Part shown: piece after piece, positions 11,189 to 23,199 of the stretch | How the letters are laid out: each line of letters opens with the position of its first letter | Position numbering within the stretch: position 1 is the first letter of the stretch | Assembly: GCA_032718475.1 (NCBI GenBank) | Contig: JAUCBJ010002448.1 | Location: forward strand, 1 to 64,000 | Direction: 5' to 3' | DNA: 64,000 bases | Source: Nemertoderma westbladi | Lineage: Eukaryota; Xenacoelomorpha; Nemertodermatida; Nemertodermatidae | The notes under the pieces: model-generated | The model's database searches: none | Told to the model about the DNA's origin: nothing | The model's input: only the letters and a program-made list of their open reading frames with translations | Program-made: the position numbers and the translations under genes

Positions 11189-11993
11189 AGCTCGGCTCGG
11201 TCTGGCATGATTGGGCCCGATTCAGTTCGACTTGGCTTGATCGGCTCGGTTTGGCTCGATTGGGCTAGACTCGGCTTGATTGGGCTCGACTTGACACATC
11301 TCGATTCGGCTCAATCGGCTTGATTGGGTTCGATTCGGCTCGGTCCAGCTCGACTCGGCTCGATTGGGCTCGAATCGGCTCGATTGGGATTGATTGGGCT
11401 TGACTCGGCTCAACTTGGCTCAGTCCGGCTCGATTGGGCTCGACTTAGGCTTGATTGGGCTCGAATCGGCTCTATTTGGCTCGACTCGATTCGATTGGGC
11501 TCGACTCGGCTTGATTGGGCTCGACTCGACTCAGTCCGGCTCAATTTGGCGTGACACGGCTCAATTGGGCTCGGCTCGGCTCGGTCTGAGTCGACTCAGC
11601 TCGATTCGGCTCAATCGGCTCGATTGGGTTCGACTCGGCTCGGTCTGGCTCGACTTGGCTCAATTGGGCTCAATCCGCTCGACTCGGCTCGATTGGGATT
11701 GATTGGGTTTGACTCGGCTCGATTTGTCTCAACTTGGCTCAGTATGGCTCGATTGGGCTCGACTTGGCTCGGCCCGGCTCAATTAGGCTTGACTAGGATT
11801 GATTGGGCTCGACTCGGCTCTATTGGGCTCGACTCGACTCGATTGGGCTTGCCTCGCCTCAGTCTGGCTCGACTAGGCTTGATTGGGCTCAACTCGGCTC
11901 CGTTCGGCTTGACTCGGCTCGATTGGGCTCGACTCGGCTTGATCGCCTCGATTGGTTCTATTCGGCTCGATCAGTATGATTCGGCTCGATTGA
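11189..11993. repeat. 10-bp minisatellite (GGCTCGATTG / GGCTCGACTC), about 80 units
   Basis: GGCTCGATTG and GGCTCGACTC alternate, giving a 20-bp higher-order period with many transitions. The 76- to 182-codon ORFs over it (Leu/Gly/Ser/Arg periodic peptides) are artefacts of the period. Confidence 0.9.
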
Positions 11994-12699
11994 CACACGC
12001 TGCTGGAAGGGTCAAAGCCAAACTCACGTGCTGCACGAATGGACAAAGTCAAACAGTGTGTCTATTATTTGATGTAACTCACGTGCTGCTCGAAGGGCGC
12101 AACATCATATATCAAGGGTCAAAGCAAAACTCACGTGCTGCTAGAAGGGACAAAGTCAAACATTGTGTCTAATATTTGATTAACTCACGTGCTGCTCGAA
12201 GGGCGCAACTACATATATCAAAACAAGCCCCTGTCTTGTATTTTAATAATAATATAATAATATACACTTCCCAACGGGGTAAATGAAATTCGGTAAAATC
12301 ATATTATTATTTTATCAATAAAATAGATATAAAATAAAAATAAAAACAAATCAATTTGTATTTTAATTTATATCAGAAATCGTTGCCATGCTTAATGTAC
12401 TATATTTTGGTCCCATGACCCACCCCATTGAACAGCTTTGCTTACATCTGATAGAGAGTAATCCCAAATTAACTTCCCTCTACGAAAATTATTTTAATTA
12501 AATACATGCAACATAGCAGTCTACTCTACAGTCAACAGTAGTAGGCCTACACAATAACTAAAATGGCATTCAGCTTACCAGCTATTCGCATTAAGCTAAT
12601 AGATATTCGATTTCATTGGATTCAGTGAGTGTGTGAGGGCTATTGGGAGAGCAATCAGCTTATGATGTAATACATTAGAATCCCACAGCTTTTGTTTGC
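11994..12699. other. Short direct repeats and AT-rich sequence, no gene seen
   Basis: TCACGTGCTGC..GAAGG recurs four times between 12023 and 12205, and a related word appears after the array at 18568. The remainder is AT-rich and resembles the diverged inner part of E1 from about 12430 on. Confidence 0.4.
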
Positions 12700-14349
12700 T
12701 TACTGTCTGAGTTTGTTGTAGAGTGAGGATAATACGTGGCAGAGAAAGCATTTCCTTGTTAGGTGGCCATTCCTATAGAATAGCATTACTAGGCTATCTC
12801 TATCCATTTTTCATGAGTGCCAGCTGGTGTTTTTATCATTGCGCCTATGGCGTTTTTTCGTTTATGTCTATTTTTCGAGCCCACGGCTCATGGACGAAAT
12901 AGCGGAACATACCAGGGACCTTAGAATCGCGGTATCAAGCCACTGTGAAAATTTCATCAAAATCGTTAGAGTAGTTTTGGCTGTAGATCAGTCAGTCAGT
13001 CAGCCAGTCTCGAGTTCTAGAACAAAAACGACATGCAACTAGTGAAGACCTCGTTTTGGAATTTCGAAACCACGCTGGTGCGATGCGCGATATCGTGTTT
13101 AGTTAATAAATTGAAAACTCCATCAATTCATGTGCAACCAGTAATAAGAAATCGCGATAAATGTAATTAAATAAAAATTATTCTAGAAAAATTTTCCTCA
13201 AAAAGTATGAAATCTTGGCATTGGTGACGCGAAACTAGGCTAGTGAGATTCAGGATATTGCGTTTAATATAAAAATCGAAAACGCTATCGAATTCCGTAA
13301 AGGCGTTAATAAAATACTGCATCTTTTTTGAAATTTGTAAAATTCTAGAACTAGAAAAAATTAATTTTTGAACGGCGCTGTTTGGGGTTTCGAAACATGG
13401 ATACGCTGAAAGAGGACATCGAATTAAGTTGAAAAATGAAAACCCCATCGAATTTGGACAAAGCGTTCCGGAGTTATAGCGGATCGAAAAAAATTGACCC
13501 CCCCCAGTCGCCAAAAATTTACAGTAATTTAAAATTTTGCAAAAAAAATTTTTTGCGTTATTTTTGATGGCGAATCGATTGGCAGTACTGGCTACGAAAA
13601 TTTTTTTTTGAAATTTTTGGTCAGAAAAAAAAAATGGAAAAAGTATATTTTTTAAAAGATTTGATGTCTTTGCCTATGGTCAGAGAATGATCCAACTCTG
13701 TAACTTGGCAATCGCTCAAATCCATTCAGCTGAATGGCACAGTAGAGTAAACTAAAGTAAATTCCCTATACAATGTTCTGAAGGGGAGACTGACAGAGAG
13801 TAATCCAACAATAAAACATTTTGCAATAATGTTGGCATTAATGTAGCCAACTCGCTGTGTACGTAACAGTCATTCAGCTTACATTAGCAGAGTGAGATAT
13901 TCCCATAGATTGCATTGGGAAGAGTAATTCAGCTGAGGCGGTATTACATTTCAAACTAAACCAACCCGTTAATGTTTGCTTTGACAGAGAGTGGTGGCCT
14001 ATACAAACAGTATGGGTGTACTGAGTATAATAATCTTGGCAACCTCATCGATTTATTACTAAGCCTTATGTAGAAATGCATTACATAAGCCATTTTTCAT
14101 CAGGACACCAGCTGTCATTGGTGTTATTTTACCATTGCGCCTATGGCGTTTTTTCGTTTATGTCTATTTTTCGAGCCCACGGCTCATGGACGAAATAGCG
14201 GAACATACCAGGGACCTTAGAATCGCGGTATCTAGATGCTGTGAAAATTTCATCAAAATCGTTAGAGTAGTTTTGGCTGTAGATCAGTCAGCCAGTCAAT
14301 CAATCAGCCAACAATTCTTACAGTAATGAACCTCTCGGTTCCTAACTAG
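12700..14349 (+). mobile_element. Helitron-like copy U3, chimeric, lacking the 5' hairpin
   Basis: 12700-13013 matches the E1-type 3' half (GCAGAGAAAG, CATTGCGCCTATGGCG core). At the word CTCGAG (about 13011) the sequence switches to the U1-type body (TTCTAGAACAAAAACGAC) and runs to a complete GGAACC-class 3' end with the CTAG at 14346-14349. The 3' half of one copy is fused to the body of another. Confidence 0.5.
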
Positions 14350-15946
14350 TGACGGGCCTAGCGGCCCGATAAGGAACCGACTTTTTATTTTAAATAAAAG
14401 AGACAACGAGAATTAGTATAGAACTAATAATTATGTAAAAATACAATCATATTTCATACAATAATTATTAATAAATTCGATCTATTATTAGTTGCTCAAT
14501 TCTAGAACAAAATCGTCCTGCAACTAGTGAAGACCTCGTTTTGGAATTTCGAAACCACGCTGGTGCGATGCGCGATATCGTGTTTAGTTAATAAATTGAA
14601 AACTCCATCAATTCATGTGCAACCAGTAATAAGAAATCTTCAAGTTCTTTAATTTTTGATCAGTTATCTGTCAATTACTATTATTTAATTAATTCCATTA
14701 CTTACATATTATACATTTAAGAATTAAATGCGGAAAAAAATAAGAAATCGCGATAAATGTAATTAAATAAAAATTATTCTAGAAAAATTTTCCTCAAAAA
14801 GTATGAAGTCTTGGCATTGGTGACGCGAAACTAGGCTAGTGAGATTCAGGATATTGCGTTTAATATAAAAATCGAAAACGCTATCGAATTCCGTAAAGGC
14901 GTTAATAAAATACTGCAACTTTTTTGAAATTTGTAAAATTCTAGAACTAGAAAAAATTAATTTTTGAACGGCGCTGTTTGGGGTTTCGAAACATGGATAG
15001 GCTGAAAGAGGACATCGAATTAAGTTGAAAAATAAAAACCCCATCGAATTTGGACAAAGCGTTCCGGAGTTATAGCGGATCGAAAAAAATTGACCCCCCC
15101 CCCCAGTCGCCAAAAATTTACAGTAATTTAAAATTTTGCAAAAAAAATTTTTTGCGTTATTTTTGATGGCGAATCGATTGGCAGTACTGGCTACGAAAAA
15201 TTTTTTTTTGAAATTTTTGGTCAGAAAAAAAAATGGAAAAAGTATATTTTTAAAAAGATTTGATGTCTTTGCCTATGGTCAGAGAATGATCCAACTCTGT
15301 AACTTGGCAATCGCTCAAATCCATTCAGCTGAATGGCACAGTAGAGTAAACTAAAGTAAATTCCCTATACAATGTTCTGAAGGGGTGACTGACAGAGAGT
15401 AATCCAACAATAAAACATTTTGCAATAATGTTGGCATTAACGTAGCCAACACACTGTGTACGTAACAGTCATTCAGCTTACATTAGCAGAGTGAGATATT
15501 CCCATAGATTGCATTGGGAAGAGTAATTCAGCTGAGGCGATATTAGATTTCAAACTAAACCAACCAGTTAATAATGTTTGCTTTGACAGAGAGTGGTGGC
15601 CTATACAAACAGTATGGGTGTACTGAGTATAATAATCTTGGCAGGCAACCTCATCCATTTATTACTAAGCCTTCTGTAGAAATGCATTACATAAGCCATT
15701 TTTCATCACGACACCAGCTGTTATTGGTGTTATTTTACCATTGCGCCTATGGCGTTTTTTCGTTTATGTCTATTTTTCGAGCCCACGGCTCATGGACGAA
15801 ATAGCGGAACATACCAGGGACCTTATAATCGCGGTATCTAGATGCTGTGAAAATTTCATCAAAATCGTTAGAGTAGTTTTGGCTGTAGATCAGCCAGCCA
15901 GTCTCGAGCAATTCTTACAGTAATGAACCTCTCGGTTCCTAACTAG
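14350..15946 (+). mobile_element. Helitron-like element U4 (GGAACC class) with a 112-bp insertion
   Basis: The 5' hairpin GGGCC-TAGC-GGCCC and AAGGAACCGAC abut the previous CTAG. The 3' hairpin GAACC-TCTC-GGTTC and CTAACTAG end at 15946. Compared with U1, U3 and U6, about 112 bp are inserted at 14639-14750, flanked by direct copies of AATAAGAAATC. Confidence 0.55.
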
Positions 15947-16280
15947 AGACGGCGTCAAGACGCCGTTAAGCAAGTCGGAAGTCATCAATCAAATGTAAAT
16001 TCCATCAACAAGCTGTCATTGGTGTTATTTTACCATTGCGCCTATGGCGTTTTTTCGTTTATGTCTATTTTTCGAGCCCACGGCTCATGGACGAAATAGC
16101 GGAACATACCAGGGACCTTAGAATCGCGGTATCTAGCCGCTGTGAAAATTTCATCAAAATCGTTAGAGTAGTTTTGGCTGTAGATCAGCCAGCCAGCCAG
16201 CCAGCCAGTCAGCCAGCCAGCCAGCCAGTCAATCAGCCAACAATTCTTACAGTAATCAAGTCCTACGACTTGCTAACTAG
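15947..16280 (+). mobile_element. Minimal 334-bp Helitron-like element U5 (CAAGTC class)
   Basis: The start AGACGGCGTCAAGACGCCG forms a hairpin (GGCGTC-AA-GACGCC) whose stem differs completely from the GGGCC/GGCCC stems of its neighbours but keeps the fold. It is followed by AAGCAAGTCG. The end is CAAGTC-CTAC-GACTTG, CTAA, CTAG (16280). It retains only the conserved core and a CAGC/CAGT microsatellite of about 15 tetranucleotides, so it defines the minimal unit. Confidence 0.6.
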
Positions 16281-18556
16281 TGACGGGCCTAGCGGCCCGA
16301 TAAGGAACCGACTTTTTATTTCAAATAAAAGAGACAACGAGAATTATTATAGAACTAATAATTATGTAAAAATACAATCTTATTTCATACAATAATTAAA
16401 TAAATTCGATCTATTATTAGTTACTCAATTCTAGAACAAAATTGACCTGCAACTAGTGAAGACCTCGTTTTGGAATTTCGAAACCACGCTGGTGCGATGC
16501 GCGATATCGTGTTTAGTTAATAAATTGAAAACTCCATCAATTCAAGTGCAACCAGTAATAAGAAATCGCGATAAATGTAATTAAATAAAAATTATTCTAG
16601 AAAAATTTTCCTCAAAAAGTATGAAGTATGAAGTATGAAGTATGAAACTAGGCTAGTGAGATTCAGGATATTGCGTTTAATATAAAAATCGAAAACGCTA
16701 TCGAATTCCGTAAAGGGGTTAATAAAATACTGCAACTTTTTTGAAATTCGTAAAATTCTAGAACTGGAAAAATTTATTTTTGAACGGCGCTGTTTGGGGT
16801 TTGGAAACATGGATAGGCTGAAAGAGGACATCAAATTAAGTTGAAAAATGAAAACCCCATCGAATTTGGACAAAGCATTCCGGAGTTATAGCGGATCGAA
16901 AAAAATTGACCCCCCCCCCAGTCGCCAAAAATTTACAGTAATTTAAAATTTTGGAAAAAAAATTTTTTGCGTTATTTTTGATGGCGAATCGATTGGCAGT
17001 ACTGGCTACGAAAAATTTTTTTTTGAAATTTTTGGTCAGAAAAAAAAACATGGAAAAAGTATATTTTTAAAAACATTTGATGTCTTTGCCTATGGTCAGA
17101 GAATGATCCAACTCTGTAACTTGGCAATCGCTCAAATCCATTCAGCTGAATGGCACAGTAGAGTAAACTAAAGTAAGTTCCCTATACAATGTTCTGAAGG
17201 GGTGACTGACAGAGAGTAATCCAACAATAAAACATTTTGTTGGCATTAATGTAGCCAACTCACTGTGTAAGTAACAGTCATTCAGCTTACATTAGCAGAG
17301 TGAGATATTCCCATACAATGCATTGGGAAGAGTAATTCAGCTGAGGCGATATTAGATTTCAAACTAAAGCAACCAGTTAATATTTGCTTTGACAGAGAGT
17401 GCAGGGCCTAAACAAACAGTATGGGTGTACTAAGTACAATAATCTTGGCAACCTCATCGATTTATACTAAGCCTTGTGTAGAAATGCATTACATAAGCCA
17501 TTTTTCATGAGGACACCAGCTGTCATGGGTGTTATTTTACCATTGCGCCTATGGCGTTTTTTCGTTTATCTCTATTTTTCGAGCCTTGGAAAAAAAATTT
17601 TTTGCGTTATTTTTGATGGCGAATCGATTGGCAGTACTGGCTACGAAAAATTTTTTTTTGAAATTTTTGGTCAGAAAAAAAAACATGGAAAAAGTATATT
17701 TTTAAAAACATTTGATGTCTTTGCCTATGGTCAGAGAATGATCCAACTCTGTAACTTGGCAATCGCTCAAATCCATTCAGCTGAATGGCACAGTAGAGTA
17801 AACTAAAGTAAGTTCCCTATACAATGTTCTGAAGGGGTGACTGACAGAGAGTAATCCAACAATAAAACATTTTGTTGGCATTAATGTAGCCAACTCACTG
17901 TGTAAGTAACAGTCATTCAGCTTACATTAGCAGAGTGAGATATTCCCATACAATGCATTGGGAAGAGTAATTCAGCTGAGGCGATATTAGATTTCAAACT
18001 AAAGCAACCAGTTAATATTTGCTTTGACAGAGAGTGCAGGGCCTAAACAAACAGTATGGGTGTACTAAGTACAATAATCTTGGCAACCTCATCGATTTAT
18101 ACTAAGCCTTGTGTAGAAATGCATTACATAAGCCATTTTTCATGAGGACACCAGCTGTCATGGGTGTTATTTTACCATTGCGCCTATGGCGTTTTTTCGT
18201 TTATCTCTATTTTTCGAGCCCAGAGGCCATGGACGGAGTAGCCGATCATGCCAGGGACCTTAGAATCGCGGTATCTAGATGCTGTGAAAATTTCATCAAA
18301 ATCGTTAGAGTAGTTTTGGCTGTAGATTAGCCAGTCAGCCAGCCAGTCAGCTAACAATTCTTACAGTAATGAACCTCTCGGTTCTCGAGCCCAGAGGCCA
18401 TGGACGGAGTAGCCGATCATGCCAGGGACCTTAGAATCGCGGTATCTAGATGCTGTGAAAATTTCATCAAAATCGTTAGAGTAGTTTTGGCTGTAGATTA
18501 GCCAGTCAGCCAGCCAGTCAGCTAACAATTCTTACAGTAATGAACCTCTCGGTTCC
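16281..18556 (+). mobile_element. Helitron-like element U6 (GGAACC class) with internal tandem duplications
   Basis: The 5' hairpin and AAGGAACCGAC abut the CTAG of U5. Inside, 635 bp are duplicated in tandem (16951-17585 and 17586-18219) and the last 170 bp twice (18214-18383, 18384-18553). The 3' end has GAACC-TCTC-GGTTC but then CTAATTAAC in place of CTAACTAG, so the terminus is mutated or truncated and the array stops here. Confidence 0.5.
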
Positions 18557-18674
18557 TAATTAACTCATTTCACGTGCTGCGCGAAGGCCCCACTTCGTGT
18601 ATAAATAAATGTATAAAATGTATAAATATAAAATGTATAAAAGCTATCTTTCTAAAACAATGCATTTGGGTTTA

Positions 18675-19771
18675 TTCACAATTATTTACAATATTTATTC
18701 CCCTCACACTTTCATAAAGAAATCCGGACCCGTTGCTTGTTAATTGATAACACAATTACTCTTGTAAACGACTACTTAGGAATTTTGGTAAATTTTTATA
18801 ACATTGTTGGGACTTAGTCCAACGTTTAAGAACTGAATGTTTCGCTTCAAAACGCATCGCCCAATGCGTGCACGGAGGGCCAAAATTTATGATATCATCA
18901 ACCAAGTGTAACATGTAATGCAACTTAGGAAAAGATTTCTTATAACACTTAATAAAAGCATTACCATGCTCTTCCACAAGTGCTTCGAGAAGACAAATGT
19001 CATCTGGAGATATAAAATAAGACATACAAATTTGTACAATCCTATATAGAAACATTAGACATTGCCATTTCGCATTACTTTCCTTAAAATACTCACCAAC
19101 AGCTACTGGTAAAACATTTAAAAGGACATATGTCTGAATGGCAGACTGGCGTAGGGTGTACAACCCTTCAGAGGTTAATTGTTTATATTGTATCTTTGCG
19201 GGAATATCTGTACATTGTCTATTTGAATAGTTATATTGACTGATTTTGTTGTTAAGTTCATCAATCGACAATATATGTCTGGTTACAATCAAATCTTGAA
19301 GTATTAGTTTAATTTCAACAATAACCACACCTTCAAAGAAATCATGATGAAAATCATGTATTAAACAAGTTGTTAAAGAAAAGTTCGGAATATCTGACAA
19401 TGGACTGGGACCAATAATACCAAACATAACTGAGTTGGCTTTCCGTGTGGAAATTGGACTGTCACTGTCCATAACCAATTTCAGTTGACTTGTATAAAGC
19501 TCTTCTGTTCTCAATTCTAACCCTGAACTTTTTATTTTAATTGGTATTTCGATATTTTTTATCATGCAACTGCGGCAACTGCTGATGCTGGGTTATCGGC
19601 GACCAAACACAATAAAGTTCCATAACACTTTAAATTATTAAATGTGTAACCTTCACCTAAAATTTTCATAGCTCTTATGAAATCAGACAAAATTTCATTC
19701 ATATACAAGGAAACGTCAACACTAAAACAAACAGATTGCAAAAAAATACAGTTTAATTTCTTAGAAACCAC
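18675..19771 (-). pseudogene. TNP2/CACTA-like transposase-domain gene remnant
   Basis: The 269-residue frame 19565-18756 has the family's typical order: RTEELYTSQLK, HDFFEGVV (H-D-x-x-E-G), a long helical linker, KLHYMLHLVDDI, GPPCTHWAMRFEAKH, and LPKFLSSRLQE. It stops at TAA 18758-18756, but the same frame continues with LCYQLTSNG, as expected in the family, to about 18675. The preceding frame (19771-19562) carries the upstream segment with GTLLCLVADNP, in another phase. The Cys-pair segment usual between the two parts is missing. Damage: at least one nonsense codon and one deletion/frameshift. Such genes encode DDE-like transposases; this one is dead. Confidence 0.65.
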
Positions 19772-19905
19772 CTGTTTGCAAACTATATGTGTTTATTAAC
19801 AAGAACCAACAGTTTGAAAATAAAACCGACATTTTTACCTTTCATAGAAACCGCCGGTTTGCAAACTATATGTGTTTATTAACAAGAACCATCAGTTTGA
19901 AAATA
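19764..19905. repeat. 83-bp tandem duplication
   Basis: GAAACC.CC.GTTTGCAAACTATATG occurs at 19764 and 19847, each followed by GTTTATTAACAAGAACCA.CAGTTTG. Two copies, slightly diverged. Confidence 0.7.
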
Positions 19906-20369
19906 ATCAATTGTGATTTGGGTGAAACTTTTACCATAAAGTCTGCGATGTTTAACAGTATTGCAACTGTTCGTTATTCGAATAATTGCTTCTTTTCACT
20001 ACTCAATCGTGAGGATGATGGGGAGACTGGGAAATTATGGAACGGGTTCATGCCGAGTCGAGTTCAGAGAACTTATTAATGGATTATCTTACCCTGCACA
20101 GAAAGAAGGTTTGCGCAGTTCTTATACACGAAGAAAATCCTTTATTCCTCTCCATGATAACACGAAACCATTTGAATCCGATAACCAAGAGTCTTAATGT
20201 AACAGCAGCAAAAGGGATCCGCCTATACAATCCAGTTTTTAAAGGGTCTGCAAATTCAAGGAAATTTGATTAAAGATATCCCCCTACTATTATTGATTTG
20301 TGAAGCATTACAACGATGCGGAATGATTCAATGACTTCAACACTTATATAGCTAGTCTTCAACAGCGAA
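19906..20369. other. Unassigned sequence between transposase remnant and LINE
   Basis: Three overlapping plus ORFs of 78-96 codons are present but mutually incompatible, with no motifs. Nothing is supported. Confidence 0.4.
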
Positions 20370-22680
20370 TTATCTCTAAAGGAAATGGATTGTTTTTGGC
20401 TGGAACCCAGTTCAAGAAGCGAACTGGAAAGCATGGACTCATACTGGACCCAGTGGTCACAAGTCCCTGTCCCAGATAGACCATATTCTGTTTCGTAGGA
20501 AATACAGGAGCTCTATACAAGACTGTAATGCATTTACACTTCGAACCTTTTCCAGTGATCACTGCCTTATTGTGGCCAAGGTAAGACTTAGTCTGCGTGC
20601 TAGCAGAACAACGAAATCTGCCTTGCCGCGACATGACTGGTCCTCTCTGTTGCAACAGCCAAGTATGAGATCCAGCTTCACACTACAGCTGAGCAACAGG
20701 TATGAGGCTCTTGCCTCTGAGGCGGCAGATCACTGTGAGGGCTATACTGCCTTTACAGAAGCAGTTAAATTAGCAGCTGCAGAAACTGTTCCTGTATACC
20801 CTCAAAACAGGAAAAGGGCCCCCTGGACTGACAACAAAATTCAGAAGTGCCGAAATGACCTTCATAAGGCGCAGAAAGAGTCCCGACTCAAACAGACTAC
20901 AGCGGCCAAGAATGCAGTTAAGGCTGCATCTAGGTCCCTGAACAGGCAGTATTCTGTTAATCTACAGGAGCTAATAAACCAACAGGTTGATGCCATCAAT
21001 GATGCTGACGACAGCAGGCAATCATCCCAGGCATGGAAATCGATCAACTTGCTTACTGGGTGGAAAAGCCAATAAACCACCAAGGTTAAGGCTGAATCTC
21101 CAGCCGATGGTTGGAAAGCCCACTTTGAAAAGCTCCTCAATAATGACAGGGTATTGCCTGATAACTTTATAGAAGTAAAAGTGTCTGAGTCTGTACTCCC
21201 AGATATTCCCATTGGCGATATCTCCTTTGCAGAAGTGAAGGCTGCTGCAAAGAGCATTAAGAACAATCATGCCAGTGGAGTAGATGGTGTTCCCCCTCTG
21301 AGGTCTTTAAAATACCTGAGTGTTTAAACCTCATCTATCCCATCATAGTAGACATGTACCGAACATCAAGAGTCCCACAAGAAATGAAAACAAATAAGTT
21401 GGTGCCAGTTCCCAAGAAGGGCAACCTAACACTCTATGGTTCTTTTCGGGGAATCTCATTGATCTCAATTGCTGCAAAGCTATACAATAGGATTCTATTA
21501 AATCGCATTATGGATCCCATTGAGAGACTGCTCCGTGGAAATCAGAATGGGTTCCGTAAAGGTCGTGGGACCATGGAGCCCATTTTGGTACTTAGAAGGA
21601 TAATTGAAGAATTATCAAAAAAGAAAGACAGGCATCTGGCTGTTATCTTTGTTGACTTCTTCAAGGCCTTTGATTCAGTCTCTCGCTCACGTCCTCCAAG
21701 GAGACACACTTGCACCATTCTTGTTCATTATTGTGGTTGACTATGTTCTACGCATGTCCTTAGATCATCATAATGATGATGGGGTGATGATAACTCCACC
21801 TACTGGCTCCAGAAGTCGAGGAAATCCTGCCAAGTACCTAACTGATCTAGACTTTGCTGATGACTTAGGAGTACTCTCAGAATCATTAGAGGGAGCCCAA
21901 CGGCTCCTCAGCTCATTAGAACATGCTGCTTCTAGTGTTGGTCTTTTTATTAACTCCAGAAAGACCAAAATTTTGACAGTTAACATTGAAAGTCCTCAGC
22001 AAGTCTCTGATCAGATGAGCATAAGCTCAAAGGATGGTATGCTTGATCATGTGGATGACTTCTGTTACCTGGGATCATGGATCCGGAAATCAGGTGAGGA
22101 CCTTCGAATACGTAAGGGAAAGGCATGGGCAGCCTTGAATAGGCTTTCCAGGATTTGGAAGTCACCAAGAATTAATCGGAAACTTTAGGTCCGATTATTT
22201 AGAGCAGCAGTAGTTCCAGTACTCCTCTACGTGAGTCCATGCTGGGCTCTAACTGCTGAGGACACCAAATCTCTGGATGGCACATTCACAAGAATGCTAC
22301 ACCGGGTTCATTGTGTCAAGTACAATGCACACATCTCCAACCAGACACTATATAACATTGGAGGTGTCTCATTGGTTCCCCCAAGCTTGACACTAGAACA
22401 AAATCTCCTCCGCTTTGCAGGACTTTGCTTTCGCCGTGAGGACCTGCCAGTGCATAATCTTGTACTTTGGCAGCCTCATGGAGTGAATAAGCATGGTGGA
22501 CAGCCCATGACTTTCTTGAGACGCATCTTAAAGGACACTGGCCTTGAAGATGCGGATGATCTAGCAAATGTCATGGGTGATAGGGAGTTGTGGCGGTGCA
22601 ATTTTGTTGACAACCCGGCACAGCATTCTTAAAAATGCAGCTGCAATGCAGCATGCCGATTCTAGTAGTAGTAGCTCTAA
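20370..22680 (+). mobile_element. 5'-truncated, decayed LINE (RTE/CR1-like non-LTR retrotransposon)
   Basis: From about 20370 one frame gives the C-terminal end of an apurinic-type endonuclease (QIDHILFRR, then FSSDHCLIVAKVRL). A linker reading to 21075 is followed in another frame by SIKNNHASGVDG, then RT motifs (NKLVPVPKKG, NGFRKGRGT, VIFVDFFKAFDS, VLQGDTLAPFLF, LDFADDLGVLSES, FCYLGSWI) and the RT-C terminal region (SPCWALTAED, RFAGLCFRRED, LWRCNFVD). Defects: frameshifts near 21070 and 21340, loss of about 60 codons between FDS and VLQGD, and a nonsense TAG at about 22186. The element ends near 22680 with TAGTAGTAG repeats and no poly-A. FADD replaces the commoner YADD. The exact clade is uncertain. 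Confidence 0.85.
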
Positions 22681-23199
22681 AGACAAGTAGCAACTATAAC
22701 TACTTCCTACTACTATATATATAACTACTACTACTATAATTCCATTATATGACACAACCACTGTCGCTCACAAAGCAAAATTACTCAATCATTTCGAAAA
22801 TTCAATCGTTCTGACTACAAATATAAGTGCGAGTGTGAGTTCCCTATTGTGAATTTCCTATAAATTAAGTTTCCTATATAAATAATGAAAATTTAAATAT
22901 AAAGGAATTGGATTGGATTAGCGAAGCAACTAATTGGATTAATCAATTATCCATTATTACTCAGTATAATTACCAACCTACGGCTATATTAAACAATGTA
23001 AAGTGGGTCAGAGTGATAAATTTCGTAAAGTGCTAAGTGTAGTGAGTTGCCAAGTATGAGTGTTAGTGTTGATTCAACTAAACTGGAGACTACAATGGAT
23101 AATTTGTACTGTTGGTTATAAACTCTAAAGGCAAGTTAAAGTAAGCAATGAAGTTGTTAATAGTCATTTAAAAAGTCGTTAATATTTCAATAAAGTATG
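22681..23199. other. AT-rich spacer, no gene seen
   Basis: Short CTACTA/TATATA runs derived from the LINE tail, then AT-rich sequence grading into GTGAG tetranucleotides. Confidence 0.5.

Noticed and set aside
11222-12172. ORFs with Leu/Gly/Ser/Arg periodic peptides
   Set aside because: By-products of the 10-bp minisatellite.
10063-18330. Recurrent 60-119-codon ORFs in the Helitron-like copies
   Set aside because: They depend on homopolymer lengths, lack motifs, and recur only because the non-coding element is repeated.
10778-18330. Conserved MRLWRFFVYVYF-type peptide as a real protein
   Set aside because: The conserved nucleotide core continues beyond the frame on both sides and the frame is broken in E1; conservation is at DNA level.
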